This document shows, one piece after another, positions 59,310 to 64,000 of a DNA stretch of 64,000 nt. The stretch spans positions 28,690,456 through 28,754,455 of the forward strand of contig JAVLUZ010000154.1 of assembly GCA_036768485.1 (NCBI GenBank). Reading direction: 5' to 3'. Origin of the DNA: Mermis nigrescens (Eukaryota; Nematoda; Enoplea; Mermithida; Mermithidae). The notes under the pieces are model-generated. The model had not been told where the DNA came from. It did no database searches and was given only the letters and a program-made list of their open reading frames with translations. Each line of letters starts with the position of its first letter. The first letter of the stretch is position 1. The position numbers and the translations under genes are program-made.

Positions 59310-59949
59310 TCTTTCCTAACAGTGCATTAATTTCTTTTTGAATCACCTCCGTTTCTAATATTGGAAATTTAATCGGTGTGGGAGCCAGCTCCTGAAAAGG
59401 AGGTAAGGAATCAAATTCGATTTCATAGTCCGAAATAGTTTGCAAAATCCAGCGATATGATGTTATTTTGAGCCGATTTGATTTAACAAATTTTAGACGG
59501 CCCCCTAGGTGATAACGATCGACCGAAAGTAAATCAAAGTCAATAACATCACTATTATAACTGAAAATGTCCCGATCAGGTGATTTCCGTTTGTATGGGG
59601 GTCGAAAGGTCGATGTAGCACGAAAATTTGGACGCTTTGTCAAATTATCGACGGCATTAGCTAATGATCGGTCTTTACGACCACGATCTTTCAGTCGGCC
59701 ACATAATAACTCGCCAAAAAGTGGTAGCGGCCCGAGTTTGGAATTCGAGTCGGTAGAACGTTTGACCACTTCATCGTGTGGCACTATAGTAGAGTAGATT
59801 TCAGTTAAAATTAAGCTGTGTCGAACAGCTTTTTCGACGTACTCTATGGCACAATCGTTTTTCTCGATCTGGTGAGTAACGAGGCCAGCCAGAGGATACA
59901 TCCCCTCTAAAATTCCCTGATTGAACGATCGCTGTTTGTGTAGTGGAAT
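59310..59949 (-). pseudogene. DIRS B Gag-like C-terminus, pol leader and 5' end
   Basis: From the element end at 59,949 (remnant terminal repeat TTTGTGTAGTGGAAT), the frame starting near 59,901 has LFGELLCGRLKDRGRKDRSL, FRPPYKRKSPDRD and GGRLKFVKSNRLKITSYRW. The N-terminal Gag region present in A is missing, so the 5' part of B is deleted. Confidence 0.7.
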
Positions 59950-60284
59950 GAAAAATAGTTGTCAAGACGCTTAAGTGAATTCTGCAAAATTTTTTATAAT
60001 CATTGATTTAAAAGCAAGTTTGAGTGTTTCCAATATTTTACTCGTATTTCCAAAATTTTGGGAGGGCTTGTCCCCCACCCCTCACAGCTACGCCACTGCC
60101 TAAGTTATAAAAACAAAATGGTTTAGATATAAAGTCAATTTTAAAAGTGATACAACTCTACTTATCAAAAATTTAAAGAGACATAATTTGTTTCTAATAT
60201 GTATCTTTCGAATTTATATACATTTTCAACAAAATCAATAACGGACAGCTGTAAATTTTCAAATATGGAAGAATAAATATTATC
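59950..60284. other. Flank of DIRS B, with a possible hAT MITE end
   Basis: A GGGAGGGCTTGTCCCCC and CACAGCTACGCCACTG stretch at about 60,060-60,098 (also 22,580-22,619) looks like one end of a hAT-type MITE; a second end was not found. Confidence 0.3.
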
Positions 60285-60417
60285 AATAATAATAATAATA
60301 ATACTAATCATGATAATAATAATTAATAGTAATAATAATAATAACAACAACAACAATAATATTATTAATAATAATAATAATAATAGTATTAATAATAATA
60401 ATAATAGTAATAATTGT

Positions 60418-60473
<56 letters not shown>

Positions 60474-60555
60474 TAATACAAATGAAAATGATAAAAACAA
60501 TAATAATAATAATAATAATAATAATATTAATATCAATATTAATAATAATAATAAT

Positions 60556-60603
<48 letters not shown>

Positions 60604-60611
60604 TAATTATA
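60285..60611. repeat. (AAT)n microsatellite, imperfect
   Basis: Same tract as 22,807-23,245 but shorter; long Asn- or Leu-rich frames across it are artefacts. Confidence 0.97.
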
Positions 60612-60764
<153 letters not shown>

Positions 60765-61006
60765 TAGAATTCTACTTTCAGTAACGATTTATTTTCGCAT
60801 ATATTCTCAAAAAATGGTACACAATTTCATGCAATATTATATAAAATTTATTTATTTATTAATTAAATTTTATTGATTAGTTGGTTAATTAAATGCAATT
60901 ATTTTTTAATTAATTATTTATATATTTGACTAAACATATATACTTGAATGGATACACTTTGCAAGCGTTTCTGTATTTGTTTATAAGCGTACGTAATTTT
61001 CCTCTT

Positions 61007-61152
61007 GGGGTCTTCCGAGAGAGTGGGTCTAGCGGGACACCTCATTATGCACGTGGGGGTCTTGCGAGACTTCCAGTGGGTCTAGCGGTACGAAAAAGTG
61101 GGTCTAGTGGGACGGTGGGTCAAGCGGGACGGCGGGCCAAGCGAGACGGGAC
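61007..61152 (+). repeat. GTCTAGCGGGAC short-repeat block, copy 3
   Basis: Same order of units as at 23,714-23,860; inverted relative to 39,957-40,087, so the two blocks bracket the DIRS stack in opposite orientation. Confidence 0.8.
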
Positions 61153-61589
61153 CTAGCAAAATGGCGCAGTAAAGTGCAGAAAACCATAACTGACAGTTTA
61201 AAGAAAGTTGAGAGAATGATCAGGGAAATGAAGAAAAATGTCTTATCACATGTGTATGTACGTTTGCGGCGGAATTATAAATTTTGTTATTATCTCATTG
61301 TAAAGCTTTCGAAATCGAGATTCGCTTACGAAAAAAATTTTCTATGCGCTTCTTATAAAGCCTGTCGGAAAATAAGTAAAAGAATGTTTGGAACAATTCT
61401 TTGTGGGGAACAAGTCCCTCCCTGTCCCCCATACCTTTTTCACTGCAAGTGACCCTAAAACTTAAGCTGTTTACAAAACAAAAACACTACACCGCTTTTA
61501 TACTCAATGGTTAAATGACAAGGATTGGATACCCTAATAATCATTTATAAAATTCATGAGGAGTAAAATAGAATATAAACCCGAACATT
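61153..61589. other. Intergenic; one open frame without motif
   Basis: The plus-strand frame at 61,174-61,452 (92 codons) is Lys/Arg-rich without a recognised domain, and its 3' part is deleted in the sister copy near 24,017. Confidence 0.35.
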
Positions 61590-64000
61590 CATTGTTATTT
61601 ATCTTTGGTAACTCGTGACGTACTCTACGTTCCTACTAGCCCAAAGGTTACCCATTAAATTTAAAAAAATATGTTTATTACATAAGTTTTGTTTAAAAAT
61701 TTCACATACTTGTTTTTTGAACAGGTAGAATAATTAATTATGCGTCTTACGAGCGGAACAATGCAAAATTTAGAAACGTGGTCGCGGAATTCCTAAATAC
61801 TAATCTCGTTGAAAAACCTGTCGAAAATGTTAGGGACCGTAATCTGATAATCATGACGTCAATAAAATCTTTGACGACGTCACCAAAATGTGCTTTTAGG
61901 AGGTAAATCGATGCAATCTCATCGTGCTTTAACTTATTTCTTTTGCAATAGTATAAGAGAAGTGGAACCTTTCACCTTATTCTGAAGAATGGATTAATTA
62001 AGTATGTATTATTGTAAAGAATAAAAGCATTGATCGATTTAATAAAATGAAATAATATTAATTTGATGACTTTCAATTTTCCTCTACATTTAATACGCCT
62101 GATGCCGCAAAGCAGATATTTACTTTTAATAATTAAAAATCTGTTTTGTTCGTTTGTGTGAGTGTGAGTGAGTGAGTGTGTGTATACGTGTTAGTGGGTG
62201 TAGGCGTTTTTGTGTATAAATTGTATGTGAGTGTGTGCGTGCGTGTTTGTCTTGTATGGAATCTGTCTAGAGTGTTTTTCGTTTGAAGTGTATAATAGAA
62301 AAAGGCTTTGGCTTCTAAATTAATATTAAGAATATAATTTATATTATTTAAGTAGATTTATTTCCTATTTTCTATCGCCAGAAATAACATTCGGACAAAA
62401 TTTTTACAGCGAATCTTTTAATTTTCAAACTACTTCCAATTTTATATAGAAATCGAGAAATTTCATCTCAATAAATTTAGAATTAGGGCCGAAAATATTG
62501 TTAAGGGAAGTTTCATCGATCCTTTTGGTACGCGAAACTAGAACTTCTCGTGTAGGAATCAGTGGGATTGTACCTATTAATAACTAATGACTAATGCGAA
62601 TCCATAAAGTTTTCATGAAACATTTTTTCAAAGTCTACCTTGATTATTCCAGAATTTGAATAAAAATTTACGAAAAAACTAATTAAAGCGATTTTATTAC
62701 TCGCGATTTTCCATCCTGCTCTCTTATCATGTTGTTTTGGCGCATTAGGTTTTTAAAAATTTTTGATCAGGGTTATTCAGTTTCGCGAATCATAATTTAA
62801 GCATGCTATTGGGTGAGACGGGGATTCGATCCTCTCTGAATGACCTCTAAAACTAGAAAAAACCTGCCGACCTATACCCCATAGATTTTATAGTATCCTA
62901 GAAATCCTCGAAAGCTTTTGCTTTTTTATGCATTCACGACCTTTTAGCTCAAAAGCATGAAAGGTATATTTCGAATTATTTTATTATATCTTGTCAAATT
63001 TATGTGTAGAATTGTTTCACTTTTTTCGAGAAAAAGTGCATCTTCAAAAACGTTCAAAAAGCGTTTTTGACGCTAGCTAATCACAACTCAAGCCCATAAA
63101 ACATTGCGAAAATTTTTTGGAGTTGTCTCTCAAAATAATTACGTCGAAGTAATACACGAGTTTTACAGAAAAAAGCGTTTGCTCCTCATCTTTTACTCAA
63201 GTAATACCTATGCAATGTCGATAAGATTTGATGAAATCTAAAAATTGTACCAATAACAATACAGAACGAACACGCGATCAAGCGCTATGCTCGACTGATT
63301 TTACCTCAAGTGAAACGATTCCGCTGTTACAATTCGTTGAAATACAGTCTCCGATTAGGTAAGTTTTACAGATATCCAAAATTTTCGCGCGGTTAATTAA
63401 TGATACCGCATTTTTTATTACAAAGTTCTTTACACAAAGGTATACGCAGTGAACGCCTAATCGTAAAGCTTTTGTTATTTTGAAACAAAGGACAGCTCAT
63501 GCGTAACAACCTTTCTGTGATGGTTTGAATCACGCGATGTCGTCGAGGTCATTTCGACAACTGAACACGTGACATTTTTGTATAAAATCCAAAAATTCAA
63601 TCCTATTTGGCAGAGATTTCCAAGTTATCGCGGATTACGGTTGATTTATTTTTGGAGTATTGCGTTCTTCTGAAAATTTCATTCTGCAATATAACTACAG
63701 TAGTAAGCGGACTTTTGAATTTCATCATAGAAAATGAGAAATTTTCCGAACAGTAGTCTGAAATGATAAAAAATCAAAAACTATCGGTAAGATGCCTAAA
63801 AATGATCAGAAACGTTGGAATAACGCAGTTTTTACGGAATTTCAGTCATTATATTAGTTTCTGGGTCATTTTGGTCATTTTGACCCTAAAGCATCTGTCG
63901 TTCTAAAGCAGCGCAATAGAGTTCCTCTATTTTTTATTCACAATAATCTGGGCTTTGCACGTTTAGGCTCCTTGACAGTTCTCAGTTTTAGAATAAAAGC
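61590..64000 (+). repeat. Duplicated block, copy 2 (matches 34,316-37,024), runs to window end
   Basis: Colinear with the first copy but lacking the MITE near 61,617. Includes a (GTGA)/(GT) tract at about 62,155-62,250. Contains no intact gene. Similarity continues through the last base of the window. Confidence 0.75.

Larger units (their letters stand above)
40112..59949 (-). mobile_element. DIRS-type retrotransposon B (outer, old), split by element A
   Basis: The minus-strand element's body lies in two pieces: 58,806-59,949 (5' end, Gag-like region, reverse transcriptase to GLVINEEKS) and 40,112-42,785 (rest of reverse transcriptase from TEPTQAITFLGF, RNase H, tyrosine recombinase, internal complementary region, 3' inverted terminal repeat). 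The ends are set by the internal complementary region at 40,627-40,745, where the complement of the 5' end (GTGTAGTGGAAT) is joined to that of the 3' end (ATAAGATTTTGC). Only about 16 bp of 5' terminal repeat survive. All genes are broken. Confidence 0.85.

Overview
This is AT-rich, repeat-dense animal DNA with no operons, no rRNA and almost no long clean reading frames. The best host gene is a candidate adipokinetic hormone / red-pigment-concentrating hormone (AKH/RPCH) precursor near 37.85 kb: signal peptide, then a QLNFSAGW octapeptide, then a GKR amidation/cleavage site. That peptide family points to an arthropod (inference). A second, weaker host candidate is a secreted-protein-like exon on the minus strand at 17.7-18.1 kb. 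Nearly everything else is transposon, transposon relic or simple repeat.

Layout. 0-3.1 kb: decayed LINE (endonuclease plus reverse transcriptase, + strand). 3.9 kb: short hAT-type MITE with a perfect 8-bp target duplication. 4.4-12.8 kb: three copies (one short, one full at 3.9 kb, one 3'-truncated) of a Helitron-like non-autonomous family, with two interlocked minisatellites between them; a fourth, full copy lies at 29.4-33.3 kb. 12.8-17.7 kb: diverged satellites carrying a recurrent GGCGCTTCGCGCC hairpin, a LINE 3' fragment and a duplicated unit holding a nested insertion. 17.7-21.3 kb: candidate secreted exon, a TIR MITE carrying a tRNA-like pol III head, low-complexity DNA. 21.36 kb: 100-N assembly gap. 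21.46-24.03 kb: a copy of the block at 58.8-61.5 kb. 24-29.4 kb: MITEs and degenerate tandem repeats. 33.3-37.8 kb: duplicated block (second copy 61.6 kb to window end) plus MITEs. 37.8-39.7 kb: AKH-like gene. 40.1-59.95 kb: nested transposon stack.

The nested stack is the main feature. An old DIRS-type tyrosine-recombinase retrotransposon (B, minus strand, about 40,112-59,949) is split inside its reverse transcriptase by a younger DIRS element (A, 42,786-58,805). A is split inside its own reverse transcriptase by a 10,029-bp foldback palindrome (46,045-56,073) with a 9-bp imperfect target duplication. The right arm of the palindrome contains a 163-bp hAT MITE, and the left inverted terminal repeat of A contains a 761-bp Harbinger-like MITE. 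The ends of most layers can be placed to the base from target duplications, the inverted copy of each arm, or the DIRS internal complementary region.

The foldback has arms of about 4.35 and 4.68 kb around a 1.0-kb centre and no recognisable transposase. Each arm has two related 20-21-bp tandem arrays, both interrupted by the same spacer with ACGTTATAACATAGGA, a module also present in the Helitron-like family. Nothing here could be searched against a database; family names rest on motifs and termini read directly.
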